Origin: CAZNPH01 sp964574985 | GTDB taxonomy: Bacteria; Bacteroidota; Bacteroidia; Bacteroidales; SM23-62 | Length of the DNA stretch: 64,000 nt | NCBI GenBank assembly: GCA_964574985.1 | Contig: CAZNPH010000002.1 | Coordinates: 240,150-304,149 of the forward strand | Reading direction: 5' to 3' | In this document: positions 7,376 through 15,758 of the stretch, one piece after another | Layout of the letters: every line of letters begins with the position of its first letter | How positions within the stretch are numbered: the stretch's first letter is position 1 | The notes under the pieces: model-generated | The model's input: only the letters and a program-made list of their open reading frames with translations | Databases searched by the model: none | What the model was told of the DNA's origin: nothing | Made by a program: the position numbers and the translations under genes

Positions 7376-10300
7376 ATGGTTAATTTTGATTCATCGGAAA
7401 ATGGTCAGAATTTGCTTTTTCGGAACCTAAAATACGGTTGGATCCTGCCGGCGGTTATGCTGGCCTCGACCTGCTGCCTGGCAGGCAGGTCCCCCGGGGA
7501 AGACCCGGACAGCCTGCTGGCCGGTGCGGAGGAACTGTATGACCGCTCCGGATACCGGGAAGCGGCCCTTCTGTACCGGCGGGCGGCAGGGTCATTTTTC
7601 CGGCAGGAACGATGGAGCCCCTATGCCCGTTGCCTTCTTCAGCTGGCCGACCACCAAAGGATCATGGGGCAGAATGCCCGGGCCGGGGATATCCTGGATT
7701 CGGCCGGGCAATGCCTTGAACGGCATTTTGAACAAGGCAGTGAACCCTGGGCGGATTATCATTATGTGCGGGGCAAGATATCGGCATCCCTGGGGGACTA
7801 TGCGCGTGCCATGGAAGACCTCCGGGCGTCGGTCAGGATCAGGCAGGAAACATCCGGTGACCGGCGGAAGCTTTCCCGCACGTACAACTACATGGGCATT
7901 GTCCACTATATGGCCGGCGATTACAGGCGGGCCCGGGAGCAGTACAACAGGGCCCTGGGGATCATCTCCCGTCACCGGGAGGGCCCCTGCGTGGAAAAGG
8001 CCCGGTTTTACCACAACATGGCACTCATTGACAACATTGAGGGGAATTATGAATCCTATCTTCGGAATGAGAGGAAGAACATCCGGATGACCATCCGGCT
8101 TTTCGGGGAAGATTATGCATACCTGTATGCACCGTATATCACCATGGGGCATGCATATACATTGATGAACCGGTTTGACTCGGCACGGCTTTTCCTGGAC
8201 AGGGCCGAACGCATACTCACTGAAAATTACGGGAAAGATTATATCAAGCTGCACCTGGTTTATTCCAACAAAGCCATTTTGATGGCAAATACGGGTGAAT
8301 ACAGCCGTGCGCTGGATTATTACAGGAAGTCCCTTTCAATCCTGCTTGGGCATTACCCGGAGAACCATCCGGAAGTCCTGCGGGTGCACAACAACATCGG
8401 GGTGCTGCATTTGAAAAGAAAAGAATTTGACCGGGCCATCGGGCATTTTTCCCGGAGTCTGGAACTCAGGGGGGAAATGCATCCTTCCTATTTGCTCAAG
8501 ACCCATCAATACCTGGCTTCCGCTTATTCATCCGCAGGGCGGTCCCCGGAAGCAGACAGGCATTTCAGCCGACTGCTCCGGGGGATCAGAACCTACCACG
8601 GCGGGGAGAGTCTGCCCATGGCCAATGCGCTCGTTCAATACGGGGGCCATATGCTCAGGATGGAAGAAGAGGAGAAAGCCCTGGCTTCCTTCCGGGAAGC
8701 CCTGAGAATCCGCAAAGAGCATTACGGCAGGGAAGGGCATATGGTGGCCGATGCTTTTTACAACCTGGGTTATGCCCTGCTGCATTTTGCCCGGGCGCGG
8801 CAGGCGGTTCCCTGTTTTGATTCCGCCCTGGCCGCCCTGGATTTTCCGGTTCCCCGCCACCGGGAAGATCTGAACGGAACGTCCGGGAACGGTGAAGGGA
8901 CTTTCCTGATCGACCTGGTCAAGGGAAGGGCCGGGGCGGCCGGGATGATCGCGGCAAGGTCCGCCGGTCAGGATGATTCCCTGCGGTGGCTTGAAGAATC
9001 CCTTGCCGGGTGGCTGGCAGCAACCGGTCTTTTGGAGAATGTGCGGATGGACTACCTGACGGAGGAAAGCAAATTGTACCTGTCGGAAAACGAAAAGGAC
9101 TGTTACCGGAACAGCATACTTTCTGCCCTGGCATTGTACGGGATGACCGGAGATCCGGAATACCGTCCCCTGGTTTTCAGGCAGGTCGAGAAAAGCCGGT
9201 ATGCCCTGCTGCTGGAATCCCTGCGGTCGGCTGAAGCCATGGAGTTCAGCGGTGTCCCCGGTTCAGTCCTCCGGCAGGAACATGATCTGAGACGCAACAT
9301 CAGCGCATACCGGGAACTGATCCGGTCGGAACTCCGGGCAGAGGTTCCCGATACGGACAAAACCGCCCGCTGGCAGAACCGGGTGTTTGTATCCCAGGAG
9401 AAGCTTGAGGGGCTGATCTCCGGCATCCGGCGAAAATACCCCGGATTCTATAATCTGAAGTATGGCCGGGAAGTGACCTCTCCCGGAGAGATCGGCAGGT
9501 TGCTGGATGAAGATGAGTTGATCTTGGAATATTACCTGGCCGATACCCTGCTGACCGTTTTCAGGATCGGCCGCCGGGAAGTGGAAATGTTTTCTGCTTC
9601 CGCAGACAGTCTGTTTTACCGGGATATTAACACTGTTTGCGGATTTGCATCGGGATATCACCCCCTGGGATATGGTTCGGAAGAAGCCGTCTCCTTTTCG
9701 GAGGCTTCTTACAGGCTCTTCAGAACCCTGACCGGGGGAGCCGGGATCCCCTACCGGCACCGGGTCGTGGTCATTCCGGGGGGAAAGTTGTCCTACCTGC
9801 CCTTCGAGGTCCTTTGCACGGAACCCGGAGATTATGCATCCCGGGAGATGGCATACTGGCCCCTGGTGGTCAGGGAATATCCGGTTTCCTATGCATATTC
9901 AGGGACCATCTGGGCCGGGCAGCAGGGAAAAAAAAGGGTGAGGGGCAACCGGCTGCTGGCTTTCGCGCCTGAATATACCGGTATGACGGACAATGAAATA
10001 CGGGGTCCGGCCAGCCGGGCCATCCGCTTAATCAGGGATTCGCTCCCGGTCCTGGAAGGTATTTCCTCCGAGGTCAGGGAAATCGGGAAGATCACCACAT
10101 GCAGGATGCAACTGGGGAAGGAGGCCAGCGAGCACAGATTCAAGGAGCTTGCCCCGTCATACCAGTTGTTTCATCTGGCCATGCACGCTTTCATCGACGA
10201 CCGGGACCCCATGTACTCAAAACTGGTTTTTTCGGAAAATTATGCCGGCAATGAAGACGGGTTGTTGAACGCGTATGAAATTTACAATCTGAACATGCAG

Positions 10301-10717
10301 GCCAGGATGGTGGTGCTCAGTGCCTGCAATACCGGAATGGGGAAGATCAGCGCCGGCGAAGGGGTTATGAGTCTGGCCCGCGCCTTTTCCTATGCAGGTT
10401 GTCCTTCCGTGATCATGACCCTCTGGCCGGTCGGGGACCGCAGTGGCCGGGACCTGATGGTGGATTATTACCGGTATCTGAAAAAGGGGATGGCAAAAGA
10501 TGAGGCCATGCGCCGGGCAAAACTGAACCGGATGGAGGCCGGTGACCGGTTTTTGCAGCACCCTTATTTCTGGGCGGGTTATATGGTGATCGGCGACCGG
10601 TCCCCGGTATACGTGCATGCAACCCTCAGGAAGCTGATCGCCGGAATGCTCCTGGCGGTCATCCTTGCGGGATCTTTTGCAGCCTACCGCCGGAAAAGGA
10701 AAAGGAAAAGGGCTTAA
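7376..10717 (+). CDS. TPR-CHAT protein (caspase-fold protease), membrane-anchored
   Basis: This 1113-residue protein has a hydrophobic N-terminal segment (WILPAVMLASTCCLAG, about residues 21-37) that reads as a signal sequence. About ten tetratricopeptide repeats follow over residues 45-490, then a helical linker and a CHAT domain over roughly 700-1080. The catalytic pair of the caspase-like fold is visible: His937 in HLAMHA and Cys984 in VVLSACNTGMG, followed by GEGVMSLARAF and VIMTLWPVGD. A single span near residues 1086-1104 ends in KRKRKRA, which suits a cytoplasmic tail. The bulk would then lie in the periplasm. The gene is convergent with an anti-sigma/sigma pair, overlapping its end by 4 nt. 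CHAT domains are often proteases, but the substrate is unknown. Confidence 0.9.
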   Translation: MVNFDSSENGQNLLFRNLKYGWILPAVMLASTCCLAGRSPGEDPDSLLAGAEELYDRSGYREAALLYRRAAGSFFRQERWSPYARCLLQLADHQRIMGQNARAGDILDSAGQCLERHFEQGSEPWADYHYVRGKISASLGDYARAMEDLRASVRIRQETSGDRRKLSRTYNYMGIVHYMAGDYRRAREQYNRALGIISRHREGPCVEKARFYHNMALIDNIEGNYESYLRNERKNIRMTIRLFGEDYAYLYAPYITMGHAYTLMNRFDSARLFLDRAERILTENYGKDYIKLHLVYSNKAILMANTGEYSRALDYYRKSLSILLGHYPENHPEVLRVHNNIGVLHLKRKEFDRAIGHFSRSLELRGEMHPSYLLKTHQYLASAYSSAGRSPEADRHFSRLLRGIRTYHGGESLPMANALVQYGGHMLRMEEEEKALASFREALRIRKEHYGREGHMVADAFYNLGYALLHFARARQAVPCFDSALAALDFPVPRHREDLNGTSGNGEGTFLIDLVKGRAGAAGMIAARSAGQDDSLRWLEESLAGWLAATGLLENVRMDYLTEESKLYLSENEKDCYRNSILSALALYGMTGDPEYRPLVFRQVEKSRYALLLESLRSAEAMEFSGVPGSVLRQEHDLRRNISAYRELIRSELRAEVPDTDKTARWQNRVFVSQEKLEGLISGIRRKYPGFYNLKYGREVTSPGEIGRLLDEDELILEYYLADTLLTVFRIGRREVEMFSASADSLFYRDINTVCGFASGYHPLGYGSEEAVSFSEASYRLFRTLTGGAGIPYRHRVVVIPGGKLSYLPFEVLCTEPGDYASREMAYWPLVVREYPVSYAYSGTIWAGQQGKKRVRGNRLLAFAPEYTGMTDNEIRGPASRAIRLIRDSLPVLEGISSEVREIGKITTCRMQLGKEASEHRFKELAPSYQLFHLAMHAFIDDRDPMYSKLVFSENYAGNEDGLLNAYEIYNLNMQARMVVLSACNTGMGKISAGEGVMSLARAFSYAGCPSVIMTLWPVGDRSGRDLMVDYYRYLKKGMAKDEAMRRAKLNRMEAGDRFLQHPYFWAGYMVIGDRSPVYVHATLRKLIAGMLLAVILAGSFAAYRRKRKRKRA

Positions 10718-11586
10718 TTCAGTTCTTTCAGGACCTTCCTTGCTTTTGTTCTGAAGTGGTTCTTATGGCCGGTAAGGGGGTCCAGGTATTGTGCGGCTTC
10801 TTCGGGTGTGGCGGTTAGCAGCATGGAAAGTCCGGCATACCAAAGGGCATAATCCCGGTATTGGGGATCGGAAGTAAGCGTCTCCATGTTTTTTATTGCC
10901 ATGGCGGGTTCCCCGAGTTCAATATAGCACAGCCCCCGCAGAAAGGCAGTCCGGTTGTATTCCGTGCCAGTTTCCGGTGATCCTTCCAGCTCACCGAGGG
11001 CGTCCGTGTATCTGCCTTCCTGGTAGGCAACAAGTGCCCGGGACATCCGGTCATTTTCAGCAGGGGCGATGCTTCTGCTGACCATATCGGTCCGGTAGGG
11101 CCGGTAATACTGTTCAAACAGCTCCGCCGGATCGCTTCCCCGCATGCCGGAATACAGCAATGCACCGCCAACACCGAGCATAATGGCCAGGGAGGCTGCC
11201 AGGGCCCGGATATGGGCGGGGCGTAAACGACGGGTGCCGGATTTTTTCTCTCCGGATTTGATGAAGCGTTTGCGGGCCTCTTTCAGCTTCCGGTCAAAGG
11301 CTTTCACATCATCCTCCGGTGCCGATTTCCTGACCCGCAGGTCTTCCAGATCCCGTTCCAGTTCACGGTGATCGACCAGTTCCCGGGAATCCTTCCAGGG
11401 GTCTTTGATCTGACGCTCCTTTTTTAGCACATTATGCTGTGAACGTATGAAATCAACGAGATGCCTGATGTTGTCAATTTCTTTTGCCAGTTCCGGGTCA
11501 TGACTGAGCTTTTCCTCAAAACGTCTGAGTTCTTCTCCTTTAAGGTCTCCTTCAATGTATTTATCAACCAACCAGCTGTATTTCAT
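10714..11586 (-). CDS. Membrane anti-sigma-like protein with C-terminal TPR region
   Basis: Starting at the ATG at 11586 (MKYSWLVDKYIEGDLKGEEL) the protein has 290 residues. An earlier in-frame ATG would add 30 basic residues deep inside the sigma gene. Residues 1-45 resemble the short helical anti-sigma region common in this phylum (FEEKLSHDPELAKEI). A charged coiled stretch follows to about 115, then one span at about 126-147 (AASLAIMLGVGGALLYSG). The outer part carries TPR-like helices (ALVAYQEGRYTDALGELEG, AFLRGLCYIELGEPAMAIKN). The start overlaps the sigma gene end by 23 nt, so the two are translationally coupled. It probably holds the sigma factor at the membrane; this is inferred from layout and topology. 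Confidence 0.75.
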   Translation of the reverse strand: MKYSWLVDKYIEGDLKGEELRRFEEKLSHDPELAKEIDNIRHLVDFIRSQHNVLKKERQIKDPWKDSRELVDHRELERDLEDLRVRKSAPEDDVKAFDRKLKEARKRFIKSGEKKSGTRRLRPAHIRALAASLAIMLGVGGALLYSGMRGSDPAELFEQYYRPYRTDMVSRSIAPAENDRMSRALVAYQEGRYTDALGELEGSPETGTEYNRTAFLRGLCYIELGEPAMAIKNMETLTSDPQYRDYALWYAGLSMLLTATPEEAAQYLDPLTGHKNHFRTKARKVLKELN

Positions 11587-12157
11587 TTTCAAGTATGTTA
11601 TATTCCGGATTCCTGTATATTTTGCTGATGAGCGTTTCTTTACACCTGTATTTTTTTGCCCTGGCCGTTTCAACATTCTTGTAGCCCATGATCCTGCATA
11701 TTTCTTTCATGGATGCGTTGTCGAGGTAGAGGTAAAGGACTTTCTGGCACTCCTTGCCGAGTTGCCTGAAATGTTTTTCGAACATCTTTGCCTTGGAAAG
11801 CTCCGTTTTTCCTTTCAGGACCAGTTTGCCTTCCAGTTCATCGGTGTCTTCATATTCCATGTCCATCCTGTTCTTCCTTTCCAGTTCCTTCAGCCAGAGC
11901 AGGCGGGAGATCGAGTAGAGGTAGGTAATGAACCGGCAGTTTATCCTGAAACTCCCTTCCCGTATTTTCTTGTATATGCAAAGCAGTGACTCCTGAAAAA
12001 CGTCCCGGGCGTCCGATTCGTTCCCGTGATTGAACAGGACCAGTTTCCGGACCCGGGGATAGGCGGTACGGTAAACATGGTCAATGACCCGGTCGTCCTG
12101 TTTGATCAGGCCCCTGACAATCTCCTCGTTGTTATATTTTTTTAAAGTCCGCCCCAT
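11564..12157 (-). CDS. Sigma-70 family factor, ECF-like
   Basis: This 197-residue protein has sigma region 2 (DARDVFQESLLCIYKKI, then NCRFITYLYSISRLLWLKEL) and region 4 (CQKVLYLYLDNASMKEICRI followed by MGYKNVETARAKKYRCKETL), with no region 1 or 3. That is the two-domain layout of extracytoplasmic-function factors. The start is MGRTLKKYNNEEIVRGLIKQ at 12157. The downstream gene overlaps it by 23 nt and encodes its probable membrane anti-sigma. The targets are unknown. No obvious autoregulated promoter was identified in the 110 nt between this gene and purS. Confidence 0.92.
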   Translation of the reverse strand: MGRTLKKYNNEEIVRGLIKQDDRVIDHVYRTAYPRVRKLVLFNHGNESDARDVFQESLLCIYKKIREGSFRINCRFITYLYSISRLLWLKELERKNRMDMEYEDTDELEGKLVLKGKTELSKAKMFEKHFRQLGKECQKVLYLYLDNASMKEICRIMGYKNVETARAKKYRCKETLISKIYRNPEYNILENEIQLVG

Positions 12158-12267
12158 GCTTTGAAATAAAGTTAATAATTTTTTTCAACATGAGCTCCCG
12201 GAAAAAATTAAATTTTACGCCTGTAAAATTAATACATTTGAAGAACATCAAAATGCGGCAGCCCCGG

Positions 12268-12519
12268 TCAGGGTTCCCTGATCTCAAATTCATAACTTTC
12301 TATGACGGGATTGGTCAGGATCTTTTTGCAGGCCTCGTCCACCCTGGCCGATGCCTCTCCGGCGGAAGGGGATTCAATTTCAAGGGTCATGTGTTTTCCC
12401 ACCCGCACATTGCTTATTTCATTGAAGCCGAGGTTTGCCATGCTGTGGGTAACCGCTTTGCCCTGTGGGTCCAGCAATGCTTTCAACGGCATGATGTCGA
12501 TCTCTGCAATATATTTCAT
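12268..12519 (-). CDS. purS: Phosphoribosylformylglycinamidine synthase subunit PurS
   Basis: This 83-residue protein fits PurS, the small subunit that bridges PurQ and small-type PurL in the fourth step of purine synthesis (FGAR to FGAM). The marks are the early beta strand MKYIAEIDIMPLKALLDPQG, the LGFNEISNVRVGKHMTLEIE core and the helix RVDEACKKILTNPVIESYEF. Its start codon overlaps the pssA stop by 4 nt, so it is co-translated with pssA. No purQ or purL is nearby. A palindrome around its stop codon (TCAGGG/CCCTGA) has no following T-run. Confidence 0.88.
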   Translation of the reverse strand: MKYIAEIDIMPLKALLDPQGKAVTHSMANLGFNEISNVRVGKHMTLEIESPSAGEASARVDEACKKILTNPVIESYEFEIREP

Positions 12520-13265
12520 GGCTGTCTTTTTTTTGTGGCAAGATTGAACAATATGGATACAATGATATAGAATAATATGATCAGGGGCACGGCACCCAGA
12601 TGAAAAATGAGCAGCAATGCCCCGGCAATGATAAGAAAAATGTATTGAACCTCATTTCCCCGGAAAGAAAAATGTTTGAATTTAAAGCTGAACATACGGA
12701 TGCCGGAAACCATAAGAAAAGCAAGGAGGATGATCAAAATCAGCAGTATCAATTTGTTCATGAGCAGAACAGAAACTGTTTCTCCGCCGGAAAGAACGGA
12801 CAACATTCCCAGTGAGGCAACCAGGATGCCGCAGGCAGGTGCGGGGAGCCCCCGGAAGGAAGTTTCCCGGCCATGCAGGAGGTTGAACCTGGCCAGCCGG
12901 TATGCGGTGGCTGCCAGCACAAGCATGGGAAGGAACAACCACGCGGTTTCCGCAGGTGATGTCCCGGTCCGGTCAAAACCGGTATCCTGCATCCGGAGGC
13001 TGTATTTCATCAGTTGATACAGGACAAGGGAGGGGGCCATGCCGAAACTGATCAGATCTGCCATGGAATCGAATGTTTTGCCCGGTTCGCTGACTGCATT
13101 CAGCAGCCGGGCCAGCAATCCGTCCAGGAAGTCGAAAAAGGCGGCGGCAAAGATGAAAATGCCCGACCAGAAAAGATGATTTTCATGGGCACAGGCAACG
13201 GCGATGCCTCCGCACACCAGATTGAGTCCGGTTACAACATTGGGTATGGACCTGACAAGGGACAT
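12516..13265 (-). CDS. pssA: CDP-diacylglycerol--serine O-phosphatidyltransferase
   Basis: This enzyme makes phosphatidylserine, the precursor of phosphatidylethanolamine, in the inner membrane. The start at 13265 (MSLVRSIPNVVTGLNLVCGG) gives 249 residues. A longer frame to 13349 adds a segment unlike the family. The CDP-alcohol phosphotransferase motif is intact: DGLLAR, then eight residues, G, and FDSMADLISFG with its two aspartates. Six to eight membrane helices are visible. Its stop codon overlaps the purS start. It diverges from the PorV-like gene at 13359 with a 93-nt gap. Confidence 0.93.
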   Translation of the reverse strand: MSLVRSIPNVVTGLNLVCGGIAVACAHENHLFWSGIFIFAAAFFDFLDGLLARLLNAVSEPGKTFDSMADLISFGMAPSLVLYQLMKYSLRMQDTGFDRTGTSPAETAWLFLPMLVLAATAYRLARFNLLHGRETSFRGLPAPACGILVASLGMLSVLSGGETVSVLLMNKLILLILIILLAFLMVSGIRMFSFKFKHFSFRGNEVQYIFLIIAGALLLIFHLGAVPLIILFYIIVSILFNLATKKRQP

Positions 13266-13358
13266 GGACAATTCCCGGAACGGTTCCGGTTCCTGCTCGA
13301 ACAATAAAAATAAACAAAGATAAGTTAAAAAGAATAGTTTGCGGTTCAAAACACGGAA

Positions 13359-14453
13359 ATGACCCTTTCACGCCTGATCATGTTCTCAGGGATCGTTTTT
13401 GCGGATCTGCTTCCTGCACCGGCCCAAGTCCCCAAATACAGCAACGAATTCATGAAGATCGGAGCAGGTGCCGCTTCTTTGTCCATGGCCGGATCCAATG
13501 TGGCCATGGTGGGGGACGTCACCGCGGGATATATCAATCCGGCCGGCCTGAACCTGATCGGCAAAGGGTTCGGCGTATCCCTGATGCATGCGGAATATTT
13601 TGCGGGCATTGCCAAATATGATTACGGGGCAGCGGCCTGCCGGATCGACGGACAGTCCGTCCTGGGAGTATCGGTGATCCGTTTTGGGGTGGATGATATC
13701 CCCAATACCCTGGAGCTGATCGATGAGGACGGGAACATTCGCTATGACCGGATCAGGACATTCTCTGTTGCCGATTATGCCTTCATGGGTTCGTATGCCC
13801 GGGAGACCGGGGTAAACGGACTCACACTGGGGGGGAGTGTGAAACTCATTCACCGGGTTACCGGGGAATTTGCACGGGCCTGGGGGTTCGGACTCGATGC
13901 GGGGGTACAATACAGGAAAGGGAAATGGATGTTCGGTGCCCTGGCCAGGGACATTACCACCACTTTCAATGCCTGGCATTTCAATACCGGTGAACTGGAA
14001 ACTGTTTTCCGGACCACCGGGAACGAAATGCCTGAAAATTCCCTGGAAATTACCCTTCCGTCCCTGCTGGCCGGTGCCGGAAGGTATTTCCGGATCACCG
14101 GCGGGATCGGGATCATGGCCGAACTGGACGCGGACATTACTTTTGACGGGAGACGGCATGTATTGATCTCTTCCGGACCGGTCAGTATTGATCCCCATGC
14201 CGGTGTGGAAGCGGACTACAAAGACCTTGTGTTTTTACGCCTGGGGATCGGCAATATACAAAGGACACCGGGCTTCGGCGGCGGAAATGAGCTGAGTTTC
14301 CAGCCGGATCTCGGGTTGGGGGTGCGTTTCCGGAATATTTCCGTGGATTATGCACTGACCGATCTCGGGGATCAGTCCGTCGCCCTTTATTCCAATATTT
14401 TCTCCCTCAGTTTTTATTTTGATGCCGCGGATCAGGATGGAGATGCGGATTGA
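13359..14453 (+). CDS. PorV/PorQ-family outer-membrane beta-barrel protein
   Basis: This 364-residue protein has a signal peptide (MTLSRLIMFSGIVFADLLPA, cleaved near PAQ). Amphipathic strands of a FadL-like barrel follow. The opening after cleavage is typical of the PorV/PorQ group: YSNEFMKIGAGAASLSMAGS, then VGDVTAGYINPAGL. PorV shuttles type IX cargo to the attachment complex. This is more like the PorV2 paralogue group than the core PorV, and its exact role is uncertain. The window also encodes two type IX cargo-like proteins. Its last codons overlap an alternative start of the cysE frame, but the likely cysE start lies 60 nt downstream. Confidence 0.75.
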   Translation: MTLSRLIMFSGIVFADLLPAPAQVPKYSNEFMKIGAGAASLSMAGSNVAMVGDVTAGYINPAGLNLIGKGFGVSLMHAEYFAGIAKYDYGAAACRIDGQSVLGVSVIRFGVDDIPNTLELIDEDGNIRYDRIRTFSVADYAFMGSYARETGVNGLTLGGSVKLIHRVTGEFARAWGFGLDAGVQYRKGKWMFGALARDITTTFNAWHFNTGELETVFRTTGNEMPENSLEITLPSLLAGAGRYFRITGGIGIMAELDADITFDGRRHVLISSGPVSIDPHAGVEADYKDLVFLRLGIGNIQRTPGFGGGNELSFQPDLGLGVRFRNISVDYALTDLGDQSVALYSNIFSLSFYFDAADQDGDAD

Positions 14454-14480
14454 TCGTTCTCAGGGGCATGGATTATTTTG

Positions 14481-14488
14481 TATCTTTG
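14481..14488 (+). promoter_or_regulatory. Candidate -7 box (TATCTTTG) for cysE
   Basis: TATCTTTG fits the Bacteroidota -7 consensus TAnnTTTG and lies 24 nt upstream of the preferred cysE start at 14513. No good -33 TTTG is at the usual 19-21-nt spacing, so the call is weak. Confidence 0.35.
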
Positions 14489-14512
14489 GTCTGTTTAAAA
14501 AAAAGTACGGTT

Positions 14513-15337
14513 ATGGCTAAGGGCAAGGAATCTTTTCCGGCGTATCTCAGCCGGATTTCCAATAAATACTGCAAGGATGTACCTTCGGTTGTCCACACCC
14601 GCAATTTTGTCGATGACATGGTGCGTTTCCTTTTTCCCGTGAAGACCGGGAATTCTGTATCTGCGGAGCAAATGGAAAGAACCCTGCATTCACTGAAGGA
14701 GCGGTTCATACTTCTCCTCTCCCCGTTGAAAAAGGAAATGAAAAAAGAACCGGATGAGATAGCCCGTTTGTATTTCGATGCAATTCCGGAAGTCTTCAGA
14801 AAGCTTCAGCAGGATGCGGATGCCTTTGTGAAGTTTGATCCCGCAGCGCGTTGTGTGGAAGAGGTCATTCTTTGTTATCCGGGCTTCTACGCGATCACCG
14901 TATACCGGCTTGCACATGAATTGTACCGTCTGGAGACACCTCTTCTCCCCCGGGTCATGTGTGAATATGCACACAGTGAGACCGGCGTGGACATCCATCC
15001 GGGTGCACGGATCGGCAACGGATTTTTTATCGATCACGGAACGGGTACGGTGATCGGGGAAACAACGGTGATCGGGGAAAATGTGAAAATCTACCAGGGC
15101 GTCACGCTGGGTGCTTTGTTCGTCAGGAAAAAAATGGCTCATAAAAAACGGCACCCGACCATCGAAGATAATGTGATCATTTATGCAAGGAGTACTATAC
15201 TGGGGGGAGATACGGTGATCGGACATGACACGGTGGTTGGCGGTAACGTGTGGATCACCGAAAGCATACTGCCTCATTCCGTGGTGTATCAGAAACACAA
15301 TACCCGGGTACGGGACAACCGGAAAACAAAATTTTAA
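14513..15337 (+). CDS. cysE: Serine O-acetyltransferase
   Basis: The enzyme acetylates L-serine with acetyl-CoA, the first step of cysteine synthesis. The start at 14513 (MAKGKESFPAYLSRISNKYC) gives 274 residues; an earlier ATG at 14450 lies inside the previous gene. A helical N-terminal domain is followed by a left-handed beta-helix of hexapeptide repeats (GVDIHPGARIGNGFFIDHGT, GTVIGETTVIGENVKIYQGV). The catalytic HGTG and the later GGDTVIGHDTVVGGNVW coil are present. The C-terminus ends in Phe rather than the Ile that docks into cysteine synthase. It is followed after 14 nt by a core-deleted cysteine synthase gene. Confidence 0.94.
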   Translation: MAKGKESFPAYLSRISNKYCKDVPSVVHTRNFVDDMVRFLFPVKTGNSVSAEQMERTLHSLKERFILLLSPLKKEMKKEPDEIARLYFDAIPEVFRKLQQDADAFVKFDPAARCVEEVILCYPGFYAITVYRLAHELYRLETPLLPRVMCEYAHSETGVDIHPGARIGNGFFIDHGTGTVIGETTVIGENVKIYQGVTLGALFVRKKMAHKKRHPTIEDNVIIYARSTILGGDTVIGHDTVVGGNVWITESILPHSVVYQKHNTRVRDNRKTKF

Positions 15338-15351
15338 ATACAGGCGGATCC

Positions 15352-15726
15352 ATGATAGCACAGAACGTACTGGAAACCATTGGCAGTACCCCGGTGGTCA
15401 GGTTGAACAGTTCGGATTCCCCGGTCATCAGTGGCGGAGAACCCGGTCCGCACAAGATACAGGGGATCGGTGCCGGATTTATTCCCGATAACCTTGACCG
15501 GGAGGTACTGGACGGTACCATCCAGGTCGGTTCGGAAGAAGCGATGGAATTTACCAGGCGGATTGCGCGGGAAGAAGGGATATTTGCAGGCATATCCACG
15601 GGCGCATCCCTGGCAGCCGTCAACAAAAAGACCGGGGAACTTCCTCAGGGTTCCAGGATCCTGACCTTCTGCTACGATACGGGTGAAAGGTATCTTTCGG
15701 TGGAAGATCTTTTTGATCAGGGGTAA
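15352..15726 (+). pseudogene. Cysteine synthase remnant with in-frame deletion of the catalytic core
   Basis: This 124-codon frame starts like CysK (MIAQNVLETIGSTPVVRLN), then jumps to sequence that normally lies near residue 210 (SDSPVISGGEPGPHKIQGIG, AGFIPDNLDREVLDGT) and runs to a normal C-terminus. About 180 residues are missing, including the PLP-binding lysine, the TSGNTG substrate loop and the GTGGT phosphate loop. The GISTGAS serine that contacts the pyridine nitrogen remains. The joined frame has no stop or frameshift. It cannot act as an O-acetylserine sulfhydrylase. A real deletion or an assembly collapse would both explain it. Confidence 0.8.
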
Positions 15727-15758
15727 TTCCGTTCATGATCCGCTCAATTGAAATGAAT

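Noticed and set aside
12262..12283. Palindrome at the purS stop codon as a terminator
   Set aside because: TCAGGG/CCCTGA pairs, but no T-run follows and part of it is coding, so termination is not supported.
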